Shown here: piece after piece, positions 1 to 8,057 of the stretch
How positions within the stretch are numbered: position 1 is the stretch's first letter
Layout: each line of letters starts with the position of its first letter
Source of the DNA: Streptomyces roseochromogenus subsp. oscitans DS 12.976
GTDB lineage: Bacteria; Actinomycetota; Actinomycetes; Streptomycetales; Streptomycetaceae
Direction: 5' to 3'
NCBI RefSeq assembly: GCF_000497445.1
Contig: NZ_CM002285.1
Span: 3,426,527-3,459,446 of the forward strand
DNA length: 32,920 nt
Notes under the pieces: generated by a model
Seen by the model: the letters and a program-made list of their open reading frames with translations, nothing else
Told to the model about the DNA's origin: nothing
Database searches by the model: none
Made by a program: the position numbers and the translations under genes

Positions 1-2
1 CC

Positions 3-1688
3 CGCGGCGGCCTCATCGACCATGTGCGCGGCAGCCGCTACCGGCTGCACGACCTGGTGCGCGCCTTCGCCCAGGCCCGCCTGCTGGACGAGGAGGACCC
101 GGCCGAGCGCGCGGCGGCACAGGAACGGCTGATCGTGAACTACGCCGAGCTGGCCGACTCCGTGCTGCGCCTGGTCGACGGGAACATGTCGACACGCTCG
201 CACCAGTTCGGCTCGCACGGCTTCACCTCGCTGGACGAGGCGCTGCGCTGGCTGGACGACGAGTCGAGCTTCATCACCGCGGCCCTGCGGCACGCGGAGG
301 GAGTGGACCAGTCGGCGGTGCAGAACCTGCTGGGCGCGCTGTGCGACTACTGCCTGCTGCGCGGCGACCTGTACCGGCTCGGTGAGATCAGCGAGCTGGC
401 ACAGGCCGTGGACCAGGGGCTGCTGGTGCGCTCGGTGCAGTGGCGTACCGGTATCGCGGCCCGCCAGCTGGGCGAGCTGGACAAGGCCCGCACCACGCTC
501 ACCTCGGTGGTGGACCTGTACCGGGAGGCGCATCACGACGCGGGCGCGGCCCGCGCCCTGTGCTCGCTCGGGATCACCCTGCACCACCAGGGCAACCTCA
601 CCGAGGCCGCGGCCAAACTGCGGGAGGCGCTGGATCTGCAGGCACCACCGCAGCTGGCGACGGACCGGGCCTGGACGATGCACGCACTGGCCGCCGTCCA
701 GCGTGACCGGGGCCGCCTCGCGGAGGCACTGGAGCTGCTCACCCGCTCCCTGGTCCTGCATCGCGAGGGCGGCTCGGTGCACGGCGAGGCGTGGGCGCAC
801 TTCCAGCTCGGCCAGCTGGCGCTGCGGATGGGGGACGTACCGCGCGCGGAGACGGAGCTGCGAGCGGCCCTGGAGCGGTACGGCCAGACGCACGACGCGC
901 GCGGCGAGGCCTGGGCGCTGACCCAGCTGGCCCGGGCCCGGCTGGTGGCCGGGGACGCCTCACCGGCCGTCGAGGACCTGCGGCAGGCCGCCGCTCGGCA
1001 CCGGGAGAACGAGGACGCGCGCGGCGAGGCCTGGAGCCTGTACTACCTGGGCCAGGCTCTGGAGGAGACCGGCGATCTGGACCAGGCGGTACGCGACCTG
1101 GAGCGCTCCCGGACGATGTTCTCCCGGATGCGGGACGTGTACGGCCTGGCCTGCGCCCGGCACCATTCGGCCCGCGTCACCCGCGACCAGCGGGCCGCGC
1201 AGACCGGCTCCCTGCGCAACTCCGGCTTCGCCCGGCAGCTCCTCGTGGACGCCCGCGCCGACTTCCAGCGGATCGGCGTCGCCCACGGCGAGGCATGGAC
1301 CTGCCTGGAGCTGGCGGTGGTCGACGCGGGCAACGCCCGCACCCAGCAGGCGCTGACCCTGTCCGACGAGGCGCTGGACCTGTTCGCCTCCTACGGCGAC
1401 CGGCGCGGCGAGGACTGGGCCCGCTTCCTGCGCTGCACCCTGCTGCCGTACGCGGCGCCGGGCGGGGTGGAGGTGGGCACGGCGGTCGCCCAGGAGGAGC
1501 TGTCCCAGCTCTCCCGCGCCGCCCATCCCCTGCGGGACGAGAAGCTGACCGACTACGTCTCCGCGTACACCCTGTTCCTGGAGCGCGGCATCAGCCTGGA
1601 GGACGGCTGGCAGGCCTGGCGCCTGCACATGACTCCGGACCGCCACGCCCGGGATGTGATGGGGGTGGCGGTACCGGCGGGGCGCTGA
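3..1688 (+). CDS. AfsR-like NB-ARC/TPR transcriptional regulator, C-terminal part (cut by left edge)
   Basis: The reading frame is open from the first bases of the window, so the true start lies to the left and only about 560 C-terminal residues are seen. The first visible residues (RGGLIDHVRGSRYRLHDLVR) are the end of the winged-helix part that follows the NB-ARC ATPase domain in AfsR/SARP-type regulators; RYRLHDLVRAFA is a hallmark of that junction. The rest is alpha-helical tetratricopeptide repeat, with the recurring turn motif (H/A)RGEAW at the repeat starts at about residues 255, 293, 333 and 420. TPRs in this family bind partner proteins or autoinhibit the ATPase. Any N-terminal SARP DNA-binding domain lies outside the window, so it could be AfsR-like or a plain NB-ARC-TPR protein. 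It converges on the small membrane protein gene, with only 8 bases between the stop codons. Confidence 0.85.
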   Translation, partial: RGGLIDHVRGSRYRLHDLVRAFAQARLLDEEDPAERAAAQERLIVNYAELADSVLRLVDGNMSTRSHQFGSHGFTSLDEALRWLDDESSFITAALRHAEGVDQSAVQNLLGALCDYCLLRGDLYRLGEISELAQAVDQGLLVRSVQWRTGIAARQLGELDKARTTLTSVVDLYREAHHDAGAARALCSLGITLHHQGNLTEAAAKLREALDLQAPPQLATDRAWTMHALAAVQRDRGRLAEALELLTRSLVLHREGGSVHGEAWAHFQLGQLALRMGDVPRAETELRAALERYGQTHDARGEAWALTQLARARLVAGDASPAVEDLRQAAARHRENEDARGEAWSLYYLGQALEETGDLDQAVRDLERSRTMFSRMRDVYGLACARHHSARVTRDQRAAQTGSLRNSGFARQLLVDARADFQRIGVAHGEAWTCLELAVVDAGNARTQQALTLSDEALDLFASYGDRRGEDWARFLRCTLLPYAAPGGVEVGTAVAQEELSQLSRAAHPLRDEKLTDYVSAYTLFLERGISLEDGWQAWRLHMTPDRHARDVMGVAVPAGR

Positions 1689-1701
1689 CGCCGGGGTCAG
1701 C
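1684..1701. terminator. Short hairpin holding two convergent stop codons
   Basis: GCTGAC (1684-1689) pairs with GTCAGC (1696-1701) around a 6-base loop. The stem contains the TGA of the plus-strand regulator and the TGA of the minus-strand small membrane protein. It is the only terminator candidate between these convergent genes. It is short and lacks a T-run, so the call is tentative. Confidence 0.4.
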
Positions 1702-1942
1702 CCCGCTTGGCCGCGGAGTCGGCCTTCTCGACCTGGTTCGCCCCGGGGTCCGGGGACTCCTTGAAGTCGACCTTGTTCATGTGCTTGCTCATCGACTTCA
1801 TCAGGCCCCACACCGCCAGGGCCATCACCGCGAAGACGATGAAGCCGAGGACACCGGGGGTGACCTTGTTCTGGTCGACCTCCTTGGCGAGAGGGACGAG
1901 GTGCGTCACTGCCAGGCTCACGCTTGCACTCATGTCAGGCAT
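1697..1942 (-). CDS. Small conserved single-pass membrane protein coupled to mca
   Basis: This 81-residue (or 78-residue) protein has one clear transmembrane helix at about residues 30-48 (GVLGFIVFAVMALAVWGL) followed by a lysine-rich, then polar tail, which suggests N-out/C-in topology. Two starts are possible. ATG at 1942 overlaps the mca stop by 8 bases, and ATG at 1933 begins one base after that stop. Neither has a good Shine-Dalgarno, which fits translational coupling to mca. I recognise it only as a small membrane protein habitually found beside mca in Streptomyces; no function is known to me. Confidence 0.75.
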   Translation of the reverse strand: MPDMSASVSLAVTHLVPLAKEVDQNKVTPGVLGFIVFAVMALAVWGLMKSMSKHMNKVDFKESPDPGANQVEKADSAAKRG

Positions 1943-2816
1943 TGTCGCGGATGCCCGCGAAGAGGTCGGCCTCGGGGAGGGAGGTGTCGACGAGAGACTT
2001 CGCCAGTTCGTACTCCTCCGTGGGCCAGACCTCCTTCTGCAGCTCCATAGGCACCTTGAACCAGCCGCCGTCCGGGTCGATCTGCGTGGCGTGCGCGATC
2101 AGCGCCTTGTCGCGGATCTCGAAGAAGTCCGCGCACGGAATGTGCGTGGTCAGCGTGCGCTCGGTGCGCTCGAACTCGTTCCAGCGCTTGAGCCACTCCC
2201 CGTACGGCGACTTCAGGCCCCGGTCGAGCATCGCCTGGTGCAGCGCCTCGGTGCGGGGGCGGTTGAAGCCCTGGTTGTAGTAGAGCTTCTGCGGCTGGTA
2301 GCCGGGGCCGTACTCCGCCTCCGGGTACTTCTCGGTGTCCGCCGCGCCCTCGAACGCCACCATGGAGATCTTGTGGGTCATGATGTGGTCGGGGTGCGGA
2401 TAACCGCCGTTCTCGTCGTAGGTGGTGATCACCTGCGGGCGGAAGGCGCGGATCTTGCGCACCAGCTCGCCCGCCGCCTTGTCGACGTCCTCCAGTGCGA
2501 AACAGCCCTCGGGCAGCGGCGGCAGCGGGTCGCCCTCGGGCAGGCCCGAGTCGATGAAGCCGAGCCACTCCTGCCCCACGCCCAGGATCTCGCGGGCCTC
2601 GTCCATCTCCTTCTTGCGTACCTCGTGGATGTGCTCCTCGATGTACGCGTCGCCCTGCAGCTTGGGATTGAGGATGGACCCACGCTCTCCGCCGGTGCAG
2701 GTCACCACCAGCACGTCCACCCCCTCGGACACATACTTCGCCATGGTGGCCGCGCCCTTGCTCGACTCGTCGTCGGGGTGCGCGTGTACGGCCATCAGTC
2801 GCAGCTGGTCAGTCAA
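1935..2816 (-). CDS. mca: Mycothiol S-conjugate amidase
   Basis: Mca is a zinc amidase that cleaves mycothiol S-conjugates of electrophiles and antibiotics. It gives a mercapturic acid for export and GlcN-Ins for mycothiol resynthesis in the cytosol. At 293 residues it has the family's usual length. The LmbE/PIG-L signature is plain: AHPDDE near the N-terminus (His13 and Asp16 as zinc ligands, Asp15 the likely catalytic base) and YPHPDH at residues 139-144 with the third zinc histidine. It is closer to Mca than to its paralogue MshB because of the long C-terminal part with the WFKVP and WPTEEYELA segments. The start is a TTG at 2816 with GAGGA seven bases upstream. The next gene on the strand, a small membrane protein, overlaps or abuts its stop. 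A DUF4307 gene diverges upstream. Confidence 0.95.
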   Translation of the reverse strand: MTDQLRLMAVHAHPDDESSKGAATMAKYVSEGVDVLVVTCTGGERGSILNPKLQGDAYIEEHIHEVRKKEMDEAREILGVGQEWLGFIDSGLPEGDPLPPLPEGCFALEDVDKAAGELVRKIRAFRPQVITTYDENGGYPHPDHIMTHKISMVAFEGAADTEKYPEAEYGPGYQPQKLYYNQGFNRPRTEALHQAMLDRGLKSPYGEWLKRWNEFERTERTLTTHIPCADFFEIRDKALIAHATQIDPDGGWFKVPMELQKEVWPTEEYELAKSLVDTSLPEADLFAGIRDNA

Positions 2817-2869
2817 GACTCAATCCTCGTAAGTCGGCGCCCCGTGTCTCCGGTGCGATCGGCGGCTTC

Positions 2870-2875
2870 TATAGT
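2870..2875 (+). promoter_or_regulatory. Possible -10 box for the DUF4307 gene
   Basis: TATAGT lies 55 bases before the DUF4307 start, in the 113-base divergent region shared with mca. It is a good -10 hexamer for a GC-rich genome, but no convincing -35 sits 16-18 bases upstream. Confidence 0.35.
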
Positions 2876-2929
2876 GACGGAATCGGGGGGCGAATAATTC
2901 CGGCACCGGTTCCTGCCGAGAGGACGATC

Positions 2930-3328
2930 ATGAGTACGGCGAGCACGCGGCTGCCCGAGGGCCGCTACGGCCGCTCCTCGGACGAGCGCGCCGACCGCAA
3001 GCTCAAGATCGCCGGTGCGGTGCTCGGCGCCGCCCTGCTCGCACTGGTCGGCTACTTCGCCTACCACTATGTCGTCGAGAGCAAGATCAGCGCCCAGGTG
3101 ATCACCTTCGAGGCCACGGACAACGCCGTCAAGGTGCATCTGGAGGTCCACAAGGACTCCGGCACCGACGGCTACTGCACCCTGCGCTCCCAGGCGGCGG
3201 ACGGCTCCGAGGTGGGCCGGGCCGACTTCCGCTTCACCGGGTCGGCCACGCGCACCGACAAGGTCGTCACGCTCCGTACGACGGCGAAGGGCACGACGGC
3301 CGAGCTGCTCGGCTGCCACACCGGCTGA
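2930..3328 (+). CDS. DUF4307 family membrane protein
   Basis: This 132-residue protein has a basic N-terminus (GRYGRSSDERADRKLK), one transmembrane helix at about residues 27-49, and an extracytoplasmic beta-rich domain of about 80 residues containing two cysteines (in GYCTLRS and LLGCHTG). This is the layout of actinobacterial DUF4307 proteins, which are normally found next to mca and greA. The function is unknown; the two exported cysteines could form a disulphide. The ATG is preceded by GAGAGGA at a normal distance. It diverges from mca and lies upstream of greA in the same direction, but the 190-base gap to greA suggests a separate greA promoter. Confidence 0.85.
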   Translation: MSTASTRLPEGRYGRSSDERADRKLKIAGAVLGAALLALVGYFAYHYVVESKISAQVITFEATDNAVKVHLEVHKDSGTDGYCTLRSQAADGSEVGRADFRFTGSATRTDKVVTLRTTAKGTTAELLGCHTG

Positions 3329-3517
3329 CGGCAGCCGGACTACCCGACCGTCACCCGGAATACGTACACGCTGACCTGCGTTGATGTGATTCTGATGGCT
3401 TATGTCCTCCCCCTTCCGGCCTTGAATTGTTAGGCTCGTGGTTTCGCCCATCCATGAGGGAACATTCTTCTGGGTAGGGCGATGCTTTGTATTCCCAGTA
3501 CCGACGAGGAGCACCCT

Positions 3518-4018
3518 GTGACCCAGACCAGCGAGAACGTCACCTGGCTGACCCAGGAGGCGTACAACAAGCTCAAGGACGAGCTTGAGTACCTTACTGG
3601 TCCTGCGCGCACGGAGATCGCCGCCAAGATCGCGGCCGCGCGCGAGGAGGGCGACCTGCGCGAGAACGGCGGGTACCACGCTGCCAAGGAGGAGCAGGGC
3701 AAGCAGGAGCTGCGCGTGCGGCAGCTGACCCAGCTTCTCGAGAACGCCAAGGTGGGCGAGGCCCTGGCCTCCGCCGACGGCGCCGTCGCACCCGGCATGG
3801 TCGTCACGATCGCCTTCGACGGGGACGAGGACGACACGCTGACGTTCCTGCTCGCCTCCCGCGAGTACGCGAGCGGCGACATCGAGACGTACTCGCCGCA
3901 GTCCCCGCTCGGCGCCGGCGTCATCGGCCACAAGGTGGGCGAGGACGCGGAGTACGAACTGCCGAACGGCAAGAAGGCCTCGGTGACGATCCTGAAGGCC
4001 GAGCCGCACTCGGGCTGA
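3518..4018 (+). CDS. greA: Transcription elongation factor GreA
   Basis: GreA rescues backtracked RNA polymerase by inserting its coiled coil into the secondary channel and stimulating cleavage of the transcript 3' end. The product is 166 residues, as expected. The N-terminal coiled coil runs from about residue 10 to 75, with the acidic tip in the family motif (AAAREEGDLRENGGYHAAKEEQ; the Asp and Glu at its centre are the catalytic pair). The C-terminal FKBP-like domain contains SPLGAGVIGHKVGEDAEYELPNG. I chose the GTG at 3518 because GAGGAG lies six bases upstream; an in-frame ATG at 3482 would add 12 residues absent from the family. It ends just before a strong terminator. Confidence 0.96.
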   Translation: MTQTSENVTWLTQEAYNKLKDELEYLTGPARTEIAAKIAAAREEGDLRENGGYHAAKEEQGKQELRVRQLTQLLENAKVGEALASADGAVAPGMVVTIAFDGDEDDTLTFLLASREYASGDIETYSPQSPLGAGVIGHKVGEDAEYELPNGKKASVTILKAEPHSG

Positions 4019-4038
4019 CCGAGCCCCTGTGACCCCGA

Positions 4039-4076
4039 GCCCCCGGTGTCCGGCGATCCCGTCGGACACCGGGGGC
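4039..4076. terminator. Strong terminator between greA and the split permease
   Basis: GCCCCCGGTGTCCG (4039-4052) pairs perfectly with CGGACACCGGGGGC (4063-4076) around a 10-base loop, a 14-bp stem. It lies 20 bases after greA and 20 bases after the convergent permease fragment, so it probably serves both strands. There is no T-run, as is common in Streptomyces. Confidence 0.85.
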
Positions 4077-4095
4077 TTCGTCGTGCCCGAAGCCG

Positions 4096-4875
4096 TCAGG
4101 CGGTGGCCGAGCGGTACTTGCGGACCGCGAGGGCGCGGAAGACGGCGATGATCAGTATCGAGTAGATCAGCGAGGCCCAGCCCGGGTGCTCCATGGGCCA
4201 CGCGTGCGAGGTGGACCGGCCGGGGTTGCCGAAGAGCACACGGCAGGCCTGCGCGGTGGCACTGAAGGGATTCCACTCGGCGATGTGCCGCAGCCACGGG
4301 GTCATGTGCGCGGGATCCACGAACGCATTGGAGATGAACGTCACCGGGAACAGCCAGATCAGCCCGCTCGACGTGGCCGCCTCGGGGGTGCGCACGGACA
4401 TGCCGATCAGGGCGCCGATCCAGGTGAACGCATAGCCGAGCAGAAGCAGCAGCCCGAAGGCGGCGAGCACCTTCCCCACGTTCGTCGACCCGTCGGACCC
4501 GACACGCCAGCCGACCAGCAGAGCGACCACGGCCAGCACCACCAGCGTCACGGCCGTCTGCACCAGATCGGCAAGCGTGCGCCCGGTCAGCACCGCCCCT
4601 CGCGCCATCGGCAGCGACCGGAAGCGGTCGATGAGCCCCTTGTGCATATCGTCCGCGATACCGGCCCCGGAACTCGCGGTGGCGAACGTGACGGTCTGCG
4701 CAAAGATCCCCGCCATCAGGAAGTTCTTGTAGTCAATGGCACTGCTGCTGCCACCGATTCGCATGGAACCGCCGAAGACGTAGGTGAACAGCACCACGAA
4801 CATAATTGGCTGGACCAGCCCATAGATGATCATCTCGGGGAAGAGTGTGCGTGGGTGTGGTTCTGGTTGCAGCAC
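4096..4875 (-). pseudogene. DrrB-type ABC-2 permease, 3' portion cut off by the integrated element
   Basis: From residue 15 onward (FPEMIIYGLVQPIMFVVLFT to RKYRSATA at the stop) this is a complete ABC-2 permease body of the daunorubicin-exporter type, with six expected transmembrane helices. It is about 75% identical by eye to the intact permease at 9536-10336. It lacks the first ~38 residues of that family. Homology ends at the PEM codons (4831-4839); beyond, at 4843 and up, the sequence is the 3' end of the integrase gene. The missing head is at 10338-10451. The remnant could still be translated from a GTG at 4875 inside the integrase gene, with 11 new N-terminal residues, since GAGGG lies about nine bases upstream; this is a guess. 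I treat it as the disrupted host gene. Confidence 0.85.
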
Positions 4876-6830
4876 TCCCCGTCGCCCTCGCAGACCTCCA
4901 TGGTCTCCAGCTCCAGCGCCGCGAACCTCCGATCAATGCTGCTCCACACCTCCATGGGCGGCAGGACCATGAGCGGAGGCACCGGGACGCCGCCAGCACC
5001 CTTCAGAGCCTCCATGGCAGCTTCCCAGGCACCCGAGGTACGCCATCCCTCGGCACGCCGCCTCACGGCGCTCCAGGAGTTCCCGGAGACCTCCACCTCG
5101 TTCCACCGGGCAGCGGTCCGAAGCTTCCACAAGATCGCTTCGAACATCTCGCGCTTCGGTGTCCAGTTCTGGCGGGAGTCCGGAAGGACGGCGTCAACCG
5201 TCTCCCACTCCTGATCACTGATCTTGAGGGGCACCAGCGTGGCGGTCTCCCTGTGCCACTCGGTGAGGGGGTCAGCGATCCCCTTCCGGCGCGACTGTCC
5301 CTTGCCGGTGACCTGCACCCGGATGTCCAGCAGGTCAAGAAGGTCCCGGCGCTGCGTGGCCGTGAAGGAGTCCATCGCGGTTGCCTGCTCCTCCACCAGG
5401 GCAACGATCTCGTCCGCCCGGTGCTGCTGTTCTTCGGCTTCCCTGAGCCAACGAGCCACGCGCTCCCGTTCAGCGATCAACTCGTCTTCCTTCGCTTGGA
5501 GGGCTTGCTTCACTTCTCGGATCGTGTCCTCATCGATCTCGTCTCCGGCGCCCTCACCAAGCTCGTCTTCGAAGAGCTGGGTGAGCTTCGCGAGGATCTG
5601 CCCCTTACGACTGGACCGCTTCTTCTCGATCTGCCCGTCCAGCTCGGCGAGTCGCTTCCGGTACGTCTCAGCACGCGCCGGGGTCGCCCCTAACCACTTC
5701 GCGGCGAGCGCCCTGAACTTGCCCACGTCGGAGAGCAAAGCCTCAATCTCGGCCCAGACCGCCTTCTCGACATCGGGTGCAGGGAGTTCCGCGCACTCAC
5801 ACTCCAGCCCCAGCCGCTTGCCCATGCACCGGTAGTAGCCGATGGGAGATTCGGCGGACTTTCCACCCGTGTAGTAGCCGCCGCACAGCGCGTGCATGCG
5901 CCCGGTGAACAGGTAGTGGGCGAGGTTCCTCTTCTTGAACGACCGCCGGTTGAGGGCCCTTCGAAGAGCTTCGACCCGCTTCGGATCGCTGATCGGTCGA
6001 GGTACCTCGATCCGGAAGACCTCGAAGGTCTCCTCTTCATCGTCTTCAGCGCTGCGCACAATGCGGAACTCCACGTATCCATCAAGGGCTGTGGAGTTGA
6101 GGCGCTTGGCGAGGTTCGTACCGGTCCACGGCAGGCCCTTGCGGGTGCGGGAGCCAAGGTTGTTCAGGTGCTCGGCAGCTTCGTCTCGTGAGTAGCCGAG
6201 GTCCACGAGCAGACTCGTCGCGATGTTGATCACTTGCACTTCGTCCTCACAGAGGACGGGGATCGCTTTGCTGCCCTTGCCACTGAGGGTCACGCCGTAC
6301 GGAGGCTGCCCGAGAGGCCAACCACCGGCCGCCAACTTCTGATCCCGGCCGCCCATGGTTCGCTCAAGGATCAGTGTGTGTTCCAGCTCTGCCATGTACG
6401 ACAGCAGGCTGAGCATGATGCCGAACAGTTCGTCGTCGCTGTCCAGACGGCCATCCGCCGTGGCAACCCTGATGCCGTGGTGCTCGGTGGCGTTGAACAC
6501 CCAGAGATGGATGTCCTCCGTGGTCCGACCGATGCGGTCCAGCTTGCCGAAGACGACGAGGTCGATGAGGCCCTTTTCGATGTCCTCGGTCATTGCGTCG
6601 AGTTCAGGCCGGGAGTCCTTCATTCCCGACTCTCCACCATCGGCGTAAACCCTGTGGATCTTGTACTTGCCAGGACCGATCTTATAGTTCAGCCAGGCCT
6701 TGCATTGGTTATCCTGAGTGTCGAGGCCGTATCCCTCAATCTGCTTCGCGGTCGACACTCGAAGGTAGATGGCTACCCGAACCACGCCACGAGCGATCCT
6801 GCGCCCGCGCATGACGGTACCCTTCCCCAT
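4830..6830 (-). CDS. int: Large serine recombinase (phage/AICE-type integrase)
   Basis: This site-specific integrase joins element attP to chromosomal attB through a 5'-phosphoserine intermediate. From the ATG at 6830 (GAAGGGA seven bases upstream) it has 666 residues, usual for large serine integrases; a GTG at 6863 would add 11 residues without a good ribosome site. The catalytic domain contains VAIYLRVSTAKQ (nucleophile Ser26) and the arginine motif GKLDRIGRTTEDI. The recombinase domain follows (VINIATSLLVDLGYSRDEAA, SRTRKGLPWTGTNLAKRLN). A zinc ribbon has CGGYYTGG, YYRCMG and CECAELPA. A long coiled coil at about 400-480 precedes a C-terminal tail. The last four codons and the stop (4830-4842) lie in host permease sequence, so the integrated gene uses a host-derived TGA. 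Its GC content is lower than that of the neighbours. Confidence 0.93.
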   Translation of the reverse strand: MGKGTVMRGRRIARGVVRVAIYLRVSTAKQIEGYGLDTQDNQCKAWLNYKIGPGKYKIHRVYADGGESGMKDSRPELDAMTEDIEKGLIDLVVFGKLDRIGRTTEDIHLWVFNATEHHGIRVATADGRLDSDDELFGIMLSLLSYMAELEHTLILERTMGGRDQKLAAGGWPLGQPPYGVTLSGKGSKAIPVLCEDEVQVINIATSLLVDLGYSRDEAAEHLNNLGSRTRKGLPWTGTNLAKRLNSTALDGYVEFRIVRSAEDDEEETFEVFRIEVPRPISDPKRVEALRRALNRRSFKKRNLAHYLFTGRMHALCGGYYTGGKSAESPIGYYRCMGKRLGLECECAELPAPDVEKAVWAEIEALLSDVGKFRALAAKWLGATPARAETYRKRLAELDGQIEKKRSSRKGQILAKLTQLFEDELGEGAGDEIDEDTIREVKQALQAKEDELIAERERVARWLREAEEQQHRADEIVALVEEQATAMDSFTATQRRDLLDLLDIRVQVTGKGQSRRKGIADPLTEWHRETATLVPLKISDQEWETVDAVLPDSRQNWTPKREMFEAILWKLRTAARWNEVEVSGNSWSAVRRRAEGWRTSGAWEAAMEALKGAGGVPVPPLMVLPPMEVWSSIDRRFAALELETMEVCEGDGECCNQNHTHAHSSPR

Positions 6831-6874
6831 GTCAGTCCCTTCGTGACTGGCAGGCTGGTCCACGACCGGCCTGG

Positions 6875-6900
6875 CCCCAGGGGGTGCCCGCCCCCTGGGG
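6875..6900. repeat. Perfect 10-bp hairpin upstream of the integrase
   Basis: CCCCAGGGGG (6875-6884) and CCCCCTGGGG (6891-6900) form a perfect stem with a 6-base loop, 45 bases before the integrase ATG. On the minus strand it would lie in the integrase leader or terminate whatever reads in from the right. Either a terminator or a leader structure limiting integrase expression is possible. Confidence 0.6.
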
Positions 6901-7016
6901 TCTCCATGTGATGTGCACTCAGGTTAGCTGCCTACTTGCTACTCGATAGGCCAATTCCGGTAACCACCGGACTTTTTAGGTTTGTTGGGTAGCCAGCCAA
7001 ACAAGAGATCGGCTAA

Positions 7017-7040
7017 TACTCCAGCCGTAGATCGTGATCT
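7017..7040 (+). repeat. IS701-type left terminal inverted repeat
   Basis: Reverse complement of 8034-8057 with a single mismatch (G for A at the 14th base). It is preceded by the target duplication CTAA. Confidence 0.88.
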
Positions 7041-7133
7041 CGGTGGTGAGGGGCGCCGAGGCAGCAGGTGGCCAGCGTCGATCATCTCGCCCGAGATCGC
7101 CCACGCCGTCGCGGGCGTCGGCAACTTCTCCGT

Positions 7134-7538
7134 CTACCCGAGTTCACCGAGACGGAGGGCATCCCTTATCTCGCTGAGCTTCGCGGTCGTGGCCGGGGTC
7201 CGCTCCTGCGCTTGTTCAGCGAGTCGGAGGGCGTCGTCAATCTCGCTGAGCTTCACGGAGGACAGGACGGCCGCCCGCTCTATCAGGTCGTCCCGAGACA
7301 CAGTGGTCAGCCACGTGCACGGGGTGAAGCCTGGACGCGGGAACGCGAGCCGCAGCACGCCTTCGAACGGCAGTCCTTCACCGGCGCCGACCGTCACTTC
7401 GATGCCCAGACCGCTGATGTCGACGCCCGCCGGAGCGACGACCTGCATCACCCGGATCCCGGACGTGTCGTCTCCCGACAGCAGTACGACCAACCTCCGC
7501 TCGTCGAACTGGACCCACCAGACTTCGCCACGTTGCAC
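7134..7538 (-). CDS. PemK/MazF-like toxin-fold protein with duplicated C-terminal helix
   Basis: From the GTG at 7538 (GGAGG just upstream) the product is 134 residues. It opens with MQRGEVWWVQFDERRLVVLLSG, the conserved N-terminal strand pattern of PemK/MazF toxins (RGEVWWV, then a PVV/VVVLLS strand), and continues through LPFEGVLRLAF and TWLTTVSRDDLIERAAVLS. MazF/PemK proteins are RNases that bind a small antitoxin. I see no antitoxin gene on either side, so it is either a solitary family member or not a working toxin. The C-terminus repeats itself: KLSEIDDALRLAEQ is followed 24 residues later by KLSEIRDALRLGEL. The gene lies entirely inside the IS701-type ends, opposite to the transposase remnant. 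Confidence 0.7.
   Translation of the reverse strand: MQRGEVWWVQFDERRLVVLLSGDDTSGIRVMQVVAPAGVDISGLGIEVTVGAGEGLPFEGVLRLAFPRPGFTPCTWLTTVSRDDLIERAAVLSSVKLSEIDDALRLAEQAQERTPATTAKLSEIRDALRLGELG
7145..7254 (+). repeat. 72-base offset direct repeat inside the PemK-like gene
   Basis: Bases 7145-7182 and 7217-7254 are nearly the same sequence (both ending TCTCGCTGAGCTTC), spaced by 72 bases, exactly 24 codons. This is a recent tandem duplication that extended the reading frame. Confidence 0.8.
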
Positions 7539-7593
7539 AAGTCCTCCAGACACATGACGGCAGACAGACCGACCTCCGGCCCGGGAGCCGGCA

Positions 7594-8033
7594 GTTGCTG
7601 ATCCGCCCAACCGCAGTACCGGCGAACTCGCGTACTACCGCTGCTACTCGCCGGCCGCCGCAGTGACGCTAACCACCCTGGTGCGCGTCGCTGGATCAAG
7701 GTGGCGGGTCGAGGAGTTTTTCCAGTCCGGCAAGGGCCTGGCGGCCTTGGACGAGCACCAGGTCCGCCGCTACCCGTCCTGGTCCCGCTGGGTCACCCTG
7801 GCCATGCTCGCGCACGCCTTCCTCGCCGTCGTCCGCGCGAACGAACACGACCGCGATCCCGCACCAGACGCCCTCATACCGCTCACCTGCAACGAGATCC
7901 AACGGCTGTTCGTCACGCTCGTCATCCGGCCCGCCTTTGACCCGGTCCCCGGCTCGGCTGGTCCGACTGGCGACGCCGCCACCAGGCCCGATCCCAGACC
8001 AGCCACTACCGGCGGCAAGCCGCTCGAACGTGA
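7594..8033 (+). pseudogene. IS701-type transposase, C-terminal remnant
   Basis: The recognisable protein is NRSTGELAYYRCY, then VRVAGSRWRVEEFFQSGKGLAA, LDEHQVRRYPSWSRWVTLAM and LAHAFLAVVRANE. This is the last part of an IS701-family DDE transposase, including the YREK-like region that holds the catalytic Glu (WRVEEFFQSGKG). At least two frameshifts are present. One lies just before NRSTG, where LLIR continues in another frame. The other lies near 7960, after which WRRRHQARSQTSHYRRQAAR continues in another frame to a TGA near 8033. The N-terminal two thirds, with the two catalytic aspartates, are absent, so this copy cannot transpose itself. Confidence 0.85.
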
Positions 8034-8057
8034 AGATCACGATTTACGGCTGGAGTA
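8034..8057 (+). repeat. IS701-type right terminal inverted repeat
   Basis: Matches the reverse complement of 7017-7040 at 23 of 24 bases. It begins at the end of the transposase remnant and is followed by the CTAA target copy. Confidence 0.88.

Noticed and set aside
1707..2897. 396-codon plus-strand open frame opposite the small membrane protein and mca
   Set aside because: It is antisense to mca, which has all its catalytic motifs; composition is that of a high-GC shadow frame.
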